Shown here: one piece after another, positions 1 to 7,791 of the stretch
How the letters are laid out: every line of letters begins with the position of its first letter
Numbering within the stretch: position 1 is the stretch's first letter
Assembly: GCA_903840825.1 (NCBI GenBank)
Contig: CAIMHL010000296.1
Location: 1 to 13,628 of the forward strand
Direction: 5' to 3'
Origin: an uncultured beta proteobacterium
GTDB lineage: Bacteria > Pseudomonadota > Gammaproteobacteria > Burkholderiales > Burkholderiaceae_C
Length of the DNA: 13,628 bases
Notes under the pieces: model-generated
Database searches by the model: none
What the model was told of the DNA's origin: nothing
The model's input: only the letters and a program-made list of their open reading frames with translations
Program-made: the position numbers and the translations under genes

Positions 1-1335
1 CGCCGCGTCTCGGTGTTGGTGGAGCGCGCTGAGGCGCGTCGCTTGGTGGTCAAGGGCGCGCCAGAAGACATCTTGCGCTTGTGCACGCACTACCAAAAGC
101 CCACTGGCGACACCGCTCTTCTTGATGAAGCTACGCGCGTTCGCATCAACACCTTGTTTGATGAGTTGGGGGAAGAGGGATTTCGGGTGCTGGGCGTTGC
201 TTGGCGGGATGTGGGCCTTGACCACCCACACGCTGTGGTGTCTGATGAAAGTGAACTGGTGTTTGCGGGATTTGCCGCCTTTTTGGACCCACCCAAAGCC
301 AGTGCGGGTGACGCCTTGCGCGCCATGGCGGGCAGTGGCATCGCCGTCAAAATTGTGACCGGTGACAACGAGCGTGTGACCCGTCATGTTTGCACCCAAC
401 TGGGTATCCGGATTGAGGGCGTGTTGACGGGGGCCGAGCTCAGTGCCATGAACGACGATGCGCTGCGGGCCCGGGTGGAACTCGTGAATTTGTTTTGCCG
501 GGTCAACCCGTCACAAAAGAACCGCATTATCCTGGCCCTGAAAGCGCGTGGGCATGTGGTGGGTTATCTGGGCGATGGCATCAACGATGCGCCCTCGCTG
601 CACACCGCCGATGTGGGCATTTCGGTAGAGGGGGCGGTGGATGTAGCCAAGCAGGCGGCCGACATGGTCCTTTTGGAGCGCGACCTGATGGTGCTGCACC
701 AAGGCATTTTGGAGGGGCGGCGCACCTTTGGCAACGTCATGAAGTACATCATGATGGCCACCAGTTCCAACTTTGGCAATATGTTCAGCATGGCGGCCGC
801 GACACTTTTCTTGCCCTTTTTGCCCATGTTGCCTTTGCAGATTTTGCTCAACAACCTGCTCTACGACGTGTCTGAAATTACCTTGCCCCTGGACCATGTC
901 GATAAGGAAGACCTGGCGCAACCCAAACAATGGGATATGGGCTTTATCCGTAATTTCATGCTGACGATCGGGCCGATCAGTTCCTTGTTTGATTTCTTGA
1001 CCTTTTACGTGTTGATTCACTGGTTCAACGCCCAGGAATCGCTGTTTCGAACGGGCTGGTTTGTCGAGTCGATGGCGACCCAGGTCTTGGTGATCTTTGT
1101 GATCCGGACCCGGCGCAACCCTTTGCGCAGCCGTCCCCACGCCTGGCTGCTCATGACGTCGTTGGCGGTTGTGCTGACAGCGATGCTTTTACCGTTTACC
1201 CCCTTGGCGCCCTATTTGGGCTTCACGCCGCTGCCACTGTCATTTTTTGGCTTGCTGGCGGGTTTGGTGGTGGCTTATTTGGGGGTGGTAGAGGGAGGCA
1301 AGCAATGGTTTTACAAGCGACTGATGAAGGCCTGA
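1..1335 (+). CDS. mgtA: Magnesium-translocating P-type ATPase MgtA (type IIIB), C-terminal part, 5' end outside window
   Basis: The frame is open from base 1 and ends at TGA 1333-1335, giving the last 444 residues of a protein usually near 900. It lacks the N-terminal membrane segments, the TGE actuator loop and the DKTGT phosphorylation site, which must lie to the left. Numbering from the first visible codon, it shows the nucleotide-binding KGAPE box (18-22), a TGDN hinge motif (about 120) and GDGINDAP (191-198). The membrane part follows, with LLNNLLYDVSE at about 282-292 and an EGRRTFGNVMKYI stretch before it. These, with SSNFGNMFS and the C-terminal GWFV...IRTRR region, match the MgtA/MgtB family rather than calcium or heavy-metal pumps. 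The family imports Mg2+ across the inner membrane using ATP. No magnesium-sensing leader can be judged because the 5' end is missing. The 3' end overlaps the next ATPase gene, suggesting co-transcription. The GTG at base 13 is internal, not a start. Confidence 0.9.
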   Translation, partial: RRVSVLVERAEARRLVVKGAPEDILRLCTHYQKPTGDTALLDEATRVRINTLFDELGEEGFRVLGVAWRDVGLDHPHAVVSDESELVFAGFAAFLDPPKASAGDALRAMAGSGIAVKIVTGDNERVTRHVCTQLGIRIEGVLTGAELSAMNDDALRARVELVNLFCRVNPSQKNRIILALKARGHVVGYLGDGINDAPSLHTADVGISVEGAVDVAKQAADMVLLERDLMVLHQGILEGRRTFGNVMKYIMMATSSNFGNMFSMAAATLFLPFLPMLPLQILLNNLLYDVSEITLPLDHVDKEDLAQPKQWDMGFIRNFMLTIGPISSLFDFLTFYVLIHWFNAQESLFRTGWFVESMATQVLVIFVIRTRRNPLRSRPHAWLLMTSLAVVLTAMLLPFTPLAPYLGFTPLPLSFFGLLAGLVVAYLGVVEGGKQWFYKRLMKA

Positions 1336-3842
1336 CCTCGGCGCAGGCCGAGCAGCGCCTGCAGCAAGACGGCCCTAACGCTTTGCCAGGTGATGAACGC
1401 CGCCTGATGCGTGCCATCGTCAAGGAGACCTTCCAGGAGCCGATGTTTATGCTGCTGTTGGCGGCAGGCACACTCTATTTGATTTTGGGGGATTTGCAGG
1501 AGGGTCTTGTTTTGTTTGGCCTGGTGCTGGTGGTGTTGGCTTTAACGCTCTACCAGGAGGGCAAAACCGAGCGAGCCATGGCGGCCCTGCGCGACCTGAC
1601 CAGCCCCCGCGCCCTGGTGTTGCGTGATGGTCAGGCGCTGCGTATTGCCGGGTGTGAGGTGGTGGTGGGGGATGTGTTGATCTTGGCCGAGGGCGACCGC
1701 ATTGCGGCCGATGCCGTGCTGCTCACCGGCCATGGCCTGGAGGTGGATGAATCGCTGCTGACCGGCGAGGCCGTGCCCGTGAGCAAATTGGCACCAGGGC
1801 CCACGCCCAGCCCCGGCGGCGGTACGCGGCCTTTTTTGTACTCGGGCACGCTCTTGGTCAAAGGCCATGGCAGCGCCCGCGTCACCGCCACCGGGCCGCG
1901 CAGTGAGATTGGGCGCATTGGCACATCTTTGGCGACCTTGAGCGCCGAGCGTTCGCCTTTAAAAGTGCAAATGGGCCGACTGGTTCGCTTGCTGGCTGTC
2001 ATTGCTTTTTGTGCCAGCCTCTTTCTTGTGATGGCCTACGGCCTGATTCGGGATGACTGGATGGGCGCACTGCTGGCTGGCATTGCCCTGGCCATGGCGC
2101 TGCTTCCGCAAGAGTTCACAGTAGTCTTGACGGTGTTGCCGGCCCTGGGTGCCTGGCGGCTCTCCAAGCAACAGGTGCTGGTGCGGCGCATCAACGCCAT
2201 TGAGACGCTGGGGGCTACCTCGGTTTTGTGCGTAGACAAGACCGGCACCCTCACAGAAAACCGCATGACAGTGATGCAGCTCTATGCCCAAGGCGCCAAC
2301 GAGGCCCTGGTGATTGACTACCACCGCACCACCGAACTGCCGGAAGCCTTTCACACCTTGGTCGAGTATTCAATTTTGGCCAGCGTGAGTGACCCGTTTG
2401 ATCCGATGGAAAAAGCCTTCCACCGCCTGGGTGTGCATTTTTTGGCTGATACCGAACACTTGCACCGTGACTGGACCCTGCTGCAGGAATATGGGCTCAC
2501 CAACGAGCTGCGAGCAATGTCGCATGTGTGGCGCGCACAGACAGGCGATACCCACGTTGTCGCGGCCAAAGGGGCGCCCGAGGCCATCATGGACTTGTGC
2601 CATCTGGACAGCACAGCCCAGACCAAAATTGCTGCTGCTGCCGAGGCCATGGCCGCCCAAGGTCTGCGCGTGTTGGGGGTAGCGCAAGCACGCTTTACAG
2701 GGGAGCGCTGGCCAGCACTGGCGCATGACTTCGACTTTGAGTTTGTCGGCCTGCTGGGCTTGGCCGACCCCTTGCGCGCCGAAATCCCCGAAGCGGTAGC
2801 GCAGTGTTTGAGCGCAGGCATCCGGGTGGTCATGATCACCGGCGACTACCCGGCCACGGCCCGCGCCATGGCCCGGCAAGCCCATCTGGATGCCGGTACA
2901 GCCGATGGCGTCCTGACCGGGGACGCCATGACGCGCATGAGCCGGGCCGAGTTGCAGCAGCAGATGAAAACAGTCCACATTTGTGCCCGCATCGCGCCTG
3001 AGCAAAAACTGCGTATCGTGCAGGCGCTCCAGGCCAACGGCGAGATCGTGGCCATGACGGGCGATGGCGTCAACGATGCGCCCGCGCTCAAAGCCGCCCA
3101 TGTGGGTGTGGCGATGGGCGGGCGCGGCACCGATGTGGCCCGCGAAGCCGCCGCCATCGTCTTGCTGGACGACAACTTCGCCTCCATCGTGCGGGCCATC
3201 GGGCTGGGGCGCCGCATTTTTGACAACCTGCGTAAATCCATGTCTTACATACTGGCCGTCCACATCCCCATTGCGGGCATGGCTTTGCTGCCGGTGTTGC
3301 TGGGCTGGCCGGTGATGCTGTACCCGCTGCACATCGCCTTTTTGGAGCTGGTGATTGACCCGGCCTGCTCTTTGGTGTTTGAGAACGAGCCGTCAGAGGC
3401 CGATGTCATGCAACGACCGCCGCGTGACATAGAGGCCCCCTTGTTTGGCGGCATGACGCTGGTTTTGTCACTACTGCAAGGTTTGGGCGTGCTTTTGGTG
3501 GTGATGGCGGCTTATGGGCTGGGGGCCACTTACTTGAGTGAAAAAGAAGTGCGGGCGTTTACCTTTGCCACCTTGGTGATGGGGAACTTGGCGCTGATTT
3601 TTTCCAACCGCTCCCGAACTGCCTCTTGGTGGGCACTGCTGCGCACGCCCAACCGCACGCTAAAATGGGTGGTCGGTGCAACGCTGGGGCTTTTGAGTCT
3701 GGCACTTTACTGGCCCTGGATGGCCGGGCTTTTCAACTTTGAGCCCCTGCCCTTGCCCAGCCTGCTGATCGCAACAGGCATGGGCTTGTCCAGCGTGCTT
3801 TGGTTTGAGCTGATCAAGCTCAGTCGTCGCCTGCCACCGTAA
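1305..3842 (+). CDS. Complete P-type cation-translocating ATPase (P2-like), 845 aa
   Basis: ATG 1305 is preceded by AGGGAGG at 1292-1298, a strong ribosome binding site that fixes a start 31 bases inside the end of mgtA. Domain order is that of a P-type pump: N-terminal cation-ATPase domain (about 1-70), actuator with TGE (153-155), phosphorylation site DKTGT with Asp311, KGAPE (422-426), TGD (512-514) and TGDGVNDAP (585-593), with hydrophobic pairs near 47-82 and 226-280 and a six-helix C-terminal block from about 645. The ion-site helix M4 reads LLPQEF (266-271) and M6 carries ELVIDPACSLVFE (681-693), a pattern of an uncharacterised P2-like bacterial family. It is neither the PEGLP of SERCA/Na,K pumps nor the CPC of copper pumps. 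Transport of a cation at the inner membrane is secure; the ion is not predictable from sequence. Linkage to mgtA hints at divalent-cation or ion-stress physiology. Its 3' end overlaps convergent alr by 23 bases. Confidence 0.93.
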   Translation: MVLQATDEGLTSAQAEQRLQQDGPNALPGDERRLMRAIVKETFQEPMFMLLLAAGTLYLILGDLQEGLVLFGLVLVVLALTLYQEGKTERAMAALRDLTSPRALVLRDGQALRIAGCEVVVGDVLILAEGDRIAADAVLLTGHGLEVDESLLTGEAVPVSKLAPGPTPSPGGGTRPFLYSGTLLVKGHGSARVTATGPRSEIGRIGTSLATLSAERSPLKVQMGRLVRLLAVIAFCASLFLVMAYGLIRDDWMGALLAGIALAMALLPQEFTVVLTVLPALGAWRLSKQQVLVRRINAIETLGATSVLCVDKTGTLTENRMTVMQLYAQGANEALVIDYHRTTELPEAFHTLVEYSILASVSDPFDPMEKAFHRLGVHFLADTEHLHRDWTLLQEYGLTNELRAMSHVWRAQTGDTHVVAAKGAPEAIMDLCHLDSTAQTKIAAAAEAMAAQGLRVLGVAQARFTGERWPALAHDFDFEFVGLLGLADPLRAEIPEAVAQCLSAGIRVVMITGDYPATARAMARQAHLDAGTADGVLTGDAMTRMSRAELQQQMKTVHICARIAPEQKLRIVQALQANGEIVAMTGDGVNDAPALKAAHVGVAMGGRGTDVAREAAAIVLLDDNFASIVRAIGLGRRIFDNLRKSMSYILAVHIPIAGMALLPVLLGWPVMLYPLHIAFLELVIDPACSLVFENEPSEADVMQRPPRDIEAPLFGGMTLVLSLLQGLGVLLVVMAAYGLGATYLSEKEVRAFTFATLVMGNLALIFSNRSRTASWWALLRTPNRTLKWVVGATLGLLSLALYWPWMAGLFNFEPLPLPSLLIATGMGLSSVLWFELIKLSRRLPP

Positions 3843-4950
3843 CCGGTACCCGCTGGGCCAGGCCACACATCAACTCGTAGCCGACCGTGCCGGCCGCGTG
3901 GGCGACCTCGTCGATGGACAGCAACTGGCCCCCGGCGCTTGCGCCCCAGAGCGTGACCTCCGTGCCTAAGGCCGCCTGCGGCACCGGGGTAAGGTCAACC
4001 GTGATCATGTCCATGCTGACGCGGCCCACCGTGCGGGTGCGCACCCCGTTCACCAGCACGGGCGTGCCGGTAGGGCACGAGCGCGGGTAGCCATCGGCAT
4101 AGCCACAGGCGACCACGCCAATGCGCAAATCGGTCTGCGCCGTAAATATTGAACCATAACCGACGCTATCGCCCGCCTGGATTGCTTGAACAGCTATTAT
4201 TTTTGATGACAAAGTCATACTCGGCTGCAAGCCCCAATCGGAGGCGCTGTGCTCGGGAAAGTCTGGCGCGCTGCCATACACGGCAATGCCGGGGCGCACC
4301 CAGTCGGAGGCGACATAGGGCGCAAGGCGGGCGCTTGCCTCGGGCCCCGACAAGGTGTGGCGCAGAGTGGCGGCACTATTGCTCAGTGAGCGTTCGCCCG
4401 GCAGGTCTTGCGTAACTTCAGCAAAAACCGCCATTTGCGCATCAATGCCACGCGCACCATCGGCATCGCTGAAGTGGGTCATGAGCGATATTTCATCAAC
4501 CTGGGGCAGCGCATTCAGGCGTGTCCAGGCGGCCCGGTAAAGCCGGGGGGCAAATCCCAAGCGGTTCATGCCCGAGTTCATCTTGAGAAAAACCCGGTGC
4601 GGCACATTGGTTTTGTGCGTGGCCAGCATGTCAATTTGCTCCTCGCAATGCACCGTGTGCCACAGGTCCAGGCGCGAGCACAGCTCCAGGTCGCGCAGCT
4701 CAAACACCCCTTCGAGCAACAAAATGGGGCCCCGCCAGCCTAAGGCGCGCACACGCTGGGCTTCTTCAAGGTCCAGCAGCGCAAAGCCATCGGCACCGCG
4801 CAGGCCGTCAAATACACGCTCAATACCGTGGCCATAGGCGTTGGCCTTGACGATGGCCCAAGCCCGCGCATCAGGCGCAGCGGCCCGGATGCGCTCAAAA
4901 TTATGGCGAAGAGCGCCGGTATGGATGGTGGCTAGGATGGGACGGGGCAT
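3820..4950 (-). CDS. alr: Alanine racemase, 376 aa
   Basis: PLP-dependent racemase that converts L-alanine to D-alanine for peptidoglycan. The N-terminal barrel carries the PLP lysine in KANAYGHG (Lys35). FLKMNSGMNRLG (121-132) holds the lysine that is carbamylated in characterised enzymes (Lys123 here). NSAAT (191-195) and WVRPGIAVYG (217-226) contribute phosphate binding. The second catalytic base is Tyr265 in VGYGS, followed by GYADGYPR (283-290) and the C-terminal GRVSMDMITVDL (309-320). Length and residue spacing are normal, so it should be active in the cytoplasm. ATG 4950 gives a canonical N-terminus, although the Shine-Dalgarno sequence is weak. It is divergent from lplT and convergent with the P-type ATPase, sharing 23 bases at the stop codons. 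The codons for residues about 249-258 resemble one arm of the palindromic repeat found at 8867-8940. The reading frame is intact across it. Confidence 0.96.
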   Translation of the reverse strand: MPRPILATIHTGALRHNFERIRAAAPDARAWAIVKANAYGHGIERVFDGLRGADGFALLDLEEAQRVRALGWRGPILLLEGVFELRDLELCSRLDLWHTVHCEEQIDMLATHKTNVPHRVFLKMNSGMNRLGFAPRLYRAAWTRLNALPQVDEISLMTHFSDADGARGIDAQMAVFAEVTQDLPGERSLSNSAATLRHTLSGPEASARLAPYVASDWVRPGIAVYGSAPDFPEHSASDWGLQPSMTLSSKIIAVQAIQAGDSVGYGSIFTAQTDLRIGVVACGYADGYPRSCPTGTPVLVNGVRTRTVGRVSMDMITVDLTPVPQAALGTEVTLWGASAGGQLLSIDEVAHAAGTVGYELMCGLAQRVPVTVAGDD

Positions 4951-4975
4951 GCACGAACCTGACAGCGGGGAAAAA

Positions 4976-5013
4976 GGGTTTATTCTGACACTTCCCGGCC
5001 ATGCTATAAACCC
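4976..5013. promoter_or_regulatory. Inverted repeat in the alr-lplT divergent intergenic region
   Basis: The 125-base gap between the alr and lplT starts contains GGGTTTAT (4976-4983) and its exact reverse complement ATAAACCC (5006-5013), separated by 22 bases. Centred in a divergent promoter region, this could be a binding site for a dimeric regulator or simply chance symmetry. TATAAA (5005-5010) and TATAAC (5030-5035) each resemble a -10 box for lplT, but I see no convincing -35 at the right distance for either. No clear promoter for alr is visible on the other strand. The symmetry is seen directly; the regulatory role is inference. Confidence 0.3.
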
Positions 5014-5075
5014 GTACCGTTTGGGAACCTATAACAAATTTTTCGCGTCAGTAATTTGATGCGCGCCTTCAGACA

Positions 5076-6359
5076 ATGAAACGTGGCTTCTTCACCATCA
5101 TGTCAGCGCAGTTTTTTAGCTCGCTGGCCGACAACGCCCTGTTTGTTGCAGCCGTTCAGTTGCTCATCACCAGCCAAGCACCCGAGTGGCAACAGGCTGC
5201 TTTGGTGCCCATGTTTGCCCTGTTTTATGTGATTTTGGCGCCGTTTGTCGGGGCCTTTGCCGACTCTATGCCCAAAGGCCGGGTCATGCTTATCAGTAAC
5301 TTCATCAAGGTATTGGGTTGCCTGCTGATGTTGTTTGGCACCCACCCTTTGCTGTCTTACGCCATTGTGGGACTGGGCGCGGCAGCTTACTCTCCGGCCA
5401 AATATGGCATTCTGACGGAGCTGCTGCCTGCATCCCAACTGGTCAAGGCCAACGGTTGGATTGAGGGGCTCACCATTGCCTCCATCATTTTGGGCGTCTT
5501 GCTGGGTGGACAATTGATCGGCCCGGTGCTGTCGCCCTTGCTGCTCTCCTTAGATCTGCCGTTCGTGACCAGCAGCATTGATACGGCGCCAGAGGCCGCT
5601 ATTGGTGTGCTGATTCTGTTTTACATGCTGGCTGCTTGGTTCAACACCCACATTCCCGACACCGGGGTCGAGATTCGCCCGATGCCGCGCCGCCTCGCCT
5701 CTTTGCTGCCTGATTTCTGGACCTGCAACACCCGCTTGTGGCGCGACAAGCTGGGTCAGATCTCGCTGGCCTCGACCACCCTTATTTGGGGGGTGGCGGG
5801 CAATTTAAAGTTCATTGTGCTGGCCTGGGCGGGAGTGGCACTGGGCTACAACGTGACGCAGGCCTCGGCCCTGCAAGGGGTGGTGGCGATTGGCATGGCG
5901 GTAGGCGCAGTGGTGGCCTCCATGCGCATGAAGCTTGAAGACGGCCCGCGCGTTATTTCGCTGGGCATTGGCATGGGCCTGCTGATCATCATGCTCATAT
6001 TTATTACCAACGTTTGGGTGGCGGCTCCTTTCTTGATTTTGTTGGGTGCTTTGGGCGGCTTTTTGGTGGTACCCATGAACGCGCTCTTACAGCACCGGGG
6101 GCACAACCTGATGGGTGCGGGGCGCAGCATTGCCGTACAAAACTTCAATGAGCAAGCCTGCATTTTGCTGTTGGGCGCAGGCTATAGCTTGTCCAAAAGC
6201 CAGGGTTTACCCACCTTTGCGGCCATCACCGTGTTTGGTTTGGTTATTGCGGGGTTCATGTGGCTCATCAAGCGCTGGCATGCCCACAACTGCGTTCATC
6301 ACCGTGCTGAGGTCGACCACCTGCTGACCATTGCCCGCAGCGACAACTTACACGGCTGA
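5076..6359 (+). CDS. lplT: Lysophospholipid transporter LplT, 427 aa
   Basis: A major-facilitator-type inner-membrane protein with about 12 hydrophobic segments. In characterised enterobacteria LplT flips lysophospholipids, chiefly lysophosphatidylethanolamine, to the inner leaflet for re-acylation by Aas. Family marks are the N-terminal AQFFSSLADNAL (11-22), YSPAKYGILTELLP (105-118) followed by LVKANGWIEG (122-131), and PMNALLQHRGH (333-343) followed by MGAGRSIAVQNFNEQ (346-360). At 427 residues it is somewhat longer than the roughly 400-residue E. coli protein. The extra length appears to sit in the loop around 155-175 and in a hydrophilic tail after 400. No aas-like acyltransferase gene is adjacent, so the partner would be encoded elsewhere. 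ATG 5076 gives the expected N-terminus, but no good Shine-Dalgarno precedes it. Its TGA shares one base with the ATG of the next gene, so the two are probably co-translated. Confidence 0.92.
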   Translation: MKRGFFTIMSAQFFSSLADNALFVAAVQLLITSQAPEWQQAALVPMFALFYVILAPFVGAFADSMPKGRVMLISNFIKVLGCLLMLFGTHPLLSYAIVGLGAAAYSPAKYGILTELLPASQLVKANGWIEGLTIASIILGVLLGGQLIGPVLSPLLLSLDLPFVTSSIDTAPEAAIGVLILFYMLAAWFNTHIPDTGVEIRPMPRRLASLLPDFWTCNTRLWRDKLGQISLASTTLIWGVAGNLKFIVLAWAGVALGYNVTQASALQGVVAIGMAVGAVVASMRMKLEDGPRVISLGIGMGLLIIMLIFITNVWVAAPFLILLGALGGFLVVPMNALLQHRGHNLMGAGRSIAVQNFNEQACILLLGAGYSLSKSQGLPTFAAITVFGLVIAGFMWLIKRWHAHNCVHHRAEVDHLLTIARSDNLHG

Positions 6360-7243
6360 TGACGGCCACAGTCAAAGCCGTGCTGGCTGCGGCCGCACTG
6401 ACGCTCAATGCGTTTGTTTACGGCGTCTCCTGGTGGCCTTTTCGTGAACTGCAAGCTTATGGCGTGCACCCCATGTGGGCCACGGCCATCATCTATTGCC
6501 TAGCTCTGCTGTGCTTGACCGTTTTTCAGCCACGCGCCTGGCGCGGCTTTGTCAAACACCCTGCTTTATGGTGGCTGGTAGTGGCCGCAGGCCTGACCAA
6601 TATCGGCTTTAACTGGGCCGTGACCCTGGGCGACGTGGTGCGCGCGGTGCTGCTGTTCTATTTGATGCCGGCCTGGGTTGTGTTGCTGGCCTGGCCCATG
6701 TTGGGTGAAAAGCCTACAAAAGGAGCCCTGCTTCGCCTGGGCCTGGCGCTCACCGGCGTGGTGATTGTGCTCAAAACGCCCACCTCACCGTGGCCCGTAC
6801 CCGAGAGCTTGCCGGACTGGATGGCCCTGATGGCAGGATTCTCTTTTGCGCTGACCAATATTTTGCTCAGAAAGCTCAACCACACGCCCGGCGAGTCTCG
6901 GATGTTGGCCATGTTTGGCGGAGGCGCGGTGGTGGCCATCATCGCCGCGCTGCTGGGCATGGCTTTGGGCCTTGTGAACGCACTGCCTGCGCCCCAATTC
7001 TCATGGATAGCGCTGGCGCTGCTGGTCAGCGTGGCCTTTATGGTGGCGAACCTGGCACTCCAATATGGCGCGGGAAGATTGAACGCCAGCGCTACCTCGC
7101 TGATCATGCTGTCTGAGGTGGTCTTTGCCAGCGTGTCATCGGTGGTGCTGGGCACGGCAGAATTGTCAACGCGCACGTTGCTGGGTGGTGCCCTTATTCT
7201 TTTGGCCTCACTGCTGTCAGTGCTGTCGTATGGCAAGCGCTGA
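6359..7243 (+). CDS. EamA/DMT-superfamily transporter, 294 aa
   Basis: A ten-helix drug/metabolite-transporter protein made of two EamA repeats. The first ends near the VRAVLLFYLMPAWVVLLAWP segment (about 98-117) followed by GEKPT. The second ends with ASATSLIMLSEVVFASVSSV and a glycine/leucine-rich last helix. The short loop between the halves lies around residues 140-155. DMT proteins of this size typically export amino acids, nucleobases or other small metabolites across the inner membrane, or less often import them. The substrate cannot be read from sequence. ATG 6359 overlaps the lplT stop codon by one base (TGATG arrangement), indicating translational coupling rather than an independent start. 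The C-terminus ends in a basic GKR. Family confidence is high; a functional link to phospholipid recycling is not supported beyond position. Confidence 0.88.
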   Translation: MTATVKAVLAAAALTLNAFVYGVSWWPFRELQAYGVHPMWATAIIYCLALLCLTVFQPRAWRGFVKHPALWWLVVAAGLTNIGFNWAVTLGDVVRAVLLFYLMPAWVVLLAWPMLGEKPTKGALLRLGLALTGVVIVLKTPTSPWPVPESLPDWMALMAGFSFALTNILLRKLNHTPGESRMLAMFGGGAVVAIIAALLGMALGLVNALPAPQFSWIALALLVSVAFMVANLALQYGAGRLNASATSLIMLSEVVFASVSSVVLGTAELSTRTLLGGALILLASLLSVLSYGKR

Positions 7244-7297
7244 TGAATGAGGCAGAAGTGCGAAACTCTGGTTTTAATTAACTGAAGGGACGCCACC

Positions 7298-7783
7298 ATG
7301 AGCACCGTGTACGACTTTGAAGCCCAAAAAATTGACGGCACCCCGGTGGCCTTGAGTCAGTTCAAGGGTCAGGCCATGCTGATCGTCAACACCGCCAGCG
7401 CCTGCGGCTTCACCCCCCAGTTTGCGGGTCTTGAGACGCTGCACAAAGCGTACGCCGACAAAGGCTTGGCGGTGCTGGGCTTCCCTTGCAACCAGTTTGG
7501 CGCCCAGGACTCGGGCAGCAACACCCAGATTGCCGAGTTTTGCCAACTCAACTACGGCGTCAGCTTTCCCATGATGGCCAAGATTGAGGTCAACGGTGCG
7601 CAGGCCCACCCGCTGTACCAGTGGCTGTCAGCCGAAGCCCCCGGCTTGTTGGGCACCAAGGCCATCAAATGGAATTTCACCAAATTTTTGGTCGGCAAAG
7701 ATGGCCAGGTCATCAAACGCTACGCACCCACTGATGCCCCGGCCAGCCTGGCTAAGGATATTGAGGCGGCGCTGGCCGCCTGA
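7298..7783 (+). CDS. Glutathione peroxidase-family (probably thioredoxin-dependent) peroxidase, 161 aa
   Basis: A small cytoplasmic peroxidase that reduces hydrogen peroxide or organic hydroperoxides. The peroxidatic residue is Cys36 in NTASACGFTPQ, a cysteine rather than selenocysteine. The catalytic tetrad is complete: Gln70 in NQFGAQ and Trp125-Asn126 in KWNFTKFLV, with FPCNQFG at 62-68. Cys64 and Cys82 (in FCQLNYGVSFP) match the positions of the second and resolving cysteines of non-selenium enzymes such as yeast Gpx3. That predicts an atypical two-cysteine cycle recycled by thioredoxin rather than glutathione (known for the family, inferred here). The usual QEPG after NQFG reads QDSG, a mild variation. 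ATG 7298 has a good ribosome binding site (GAAGGGA ending at 7290). The gene lies 54 bases after the EamA gene and ends 8 bases from the convergent aroG stop. Confidence 0.94.
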   Translation: MSTVYDFEAQKIDGTPVALSQFKGQAMLIVNTASACGFTPQFAGLETLHKAYADKGLAVLGFPCNQFGAQDSGSNTQIAEFCQLNYGVSFPMMAKIEVNGAQAHPLYQWLSAEAPGLLGTKAIKWNFTKFLVGKDGQVIKRYAPTDAPASLAKDIEAALAA

Positions 7784-7791
7784 TCAGGCGC

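Noticed and set aside
511..1140. Long open frame on the - strand (about 209 codons) opposite mgtA
   Set aside because: It lies wholly opposite conserved P-type ATPase motifs, its translation is rich in His/Gln/Arg and shows no domain; it is a codon-bias shadow.
2370..3332. Long open frame on the - strand (about 320 codons) opposite the second ATPase
   Set aside because: It mirrors the conserved P and N domains of the ATPase and has low-complexity composition; no ribosome binding site or neighbour supports it.
4981..5035. Clear sigma-70 promoter for lplT
   Set aside because: TATAAA and TATAAC look like -10 boxes, but no acceptable -35 lies 16-18 bases upstream; CTGACA is only 14 bases from TATAAA.
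7765..7780. GC-rich hairpin GGCGGC-GCTG-GCCGCC at the gpx 3' end as a terminator
   Set aside because: It lies in the coding sequence for the alanine-rich C-terminus and has no T-run on either strand.
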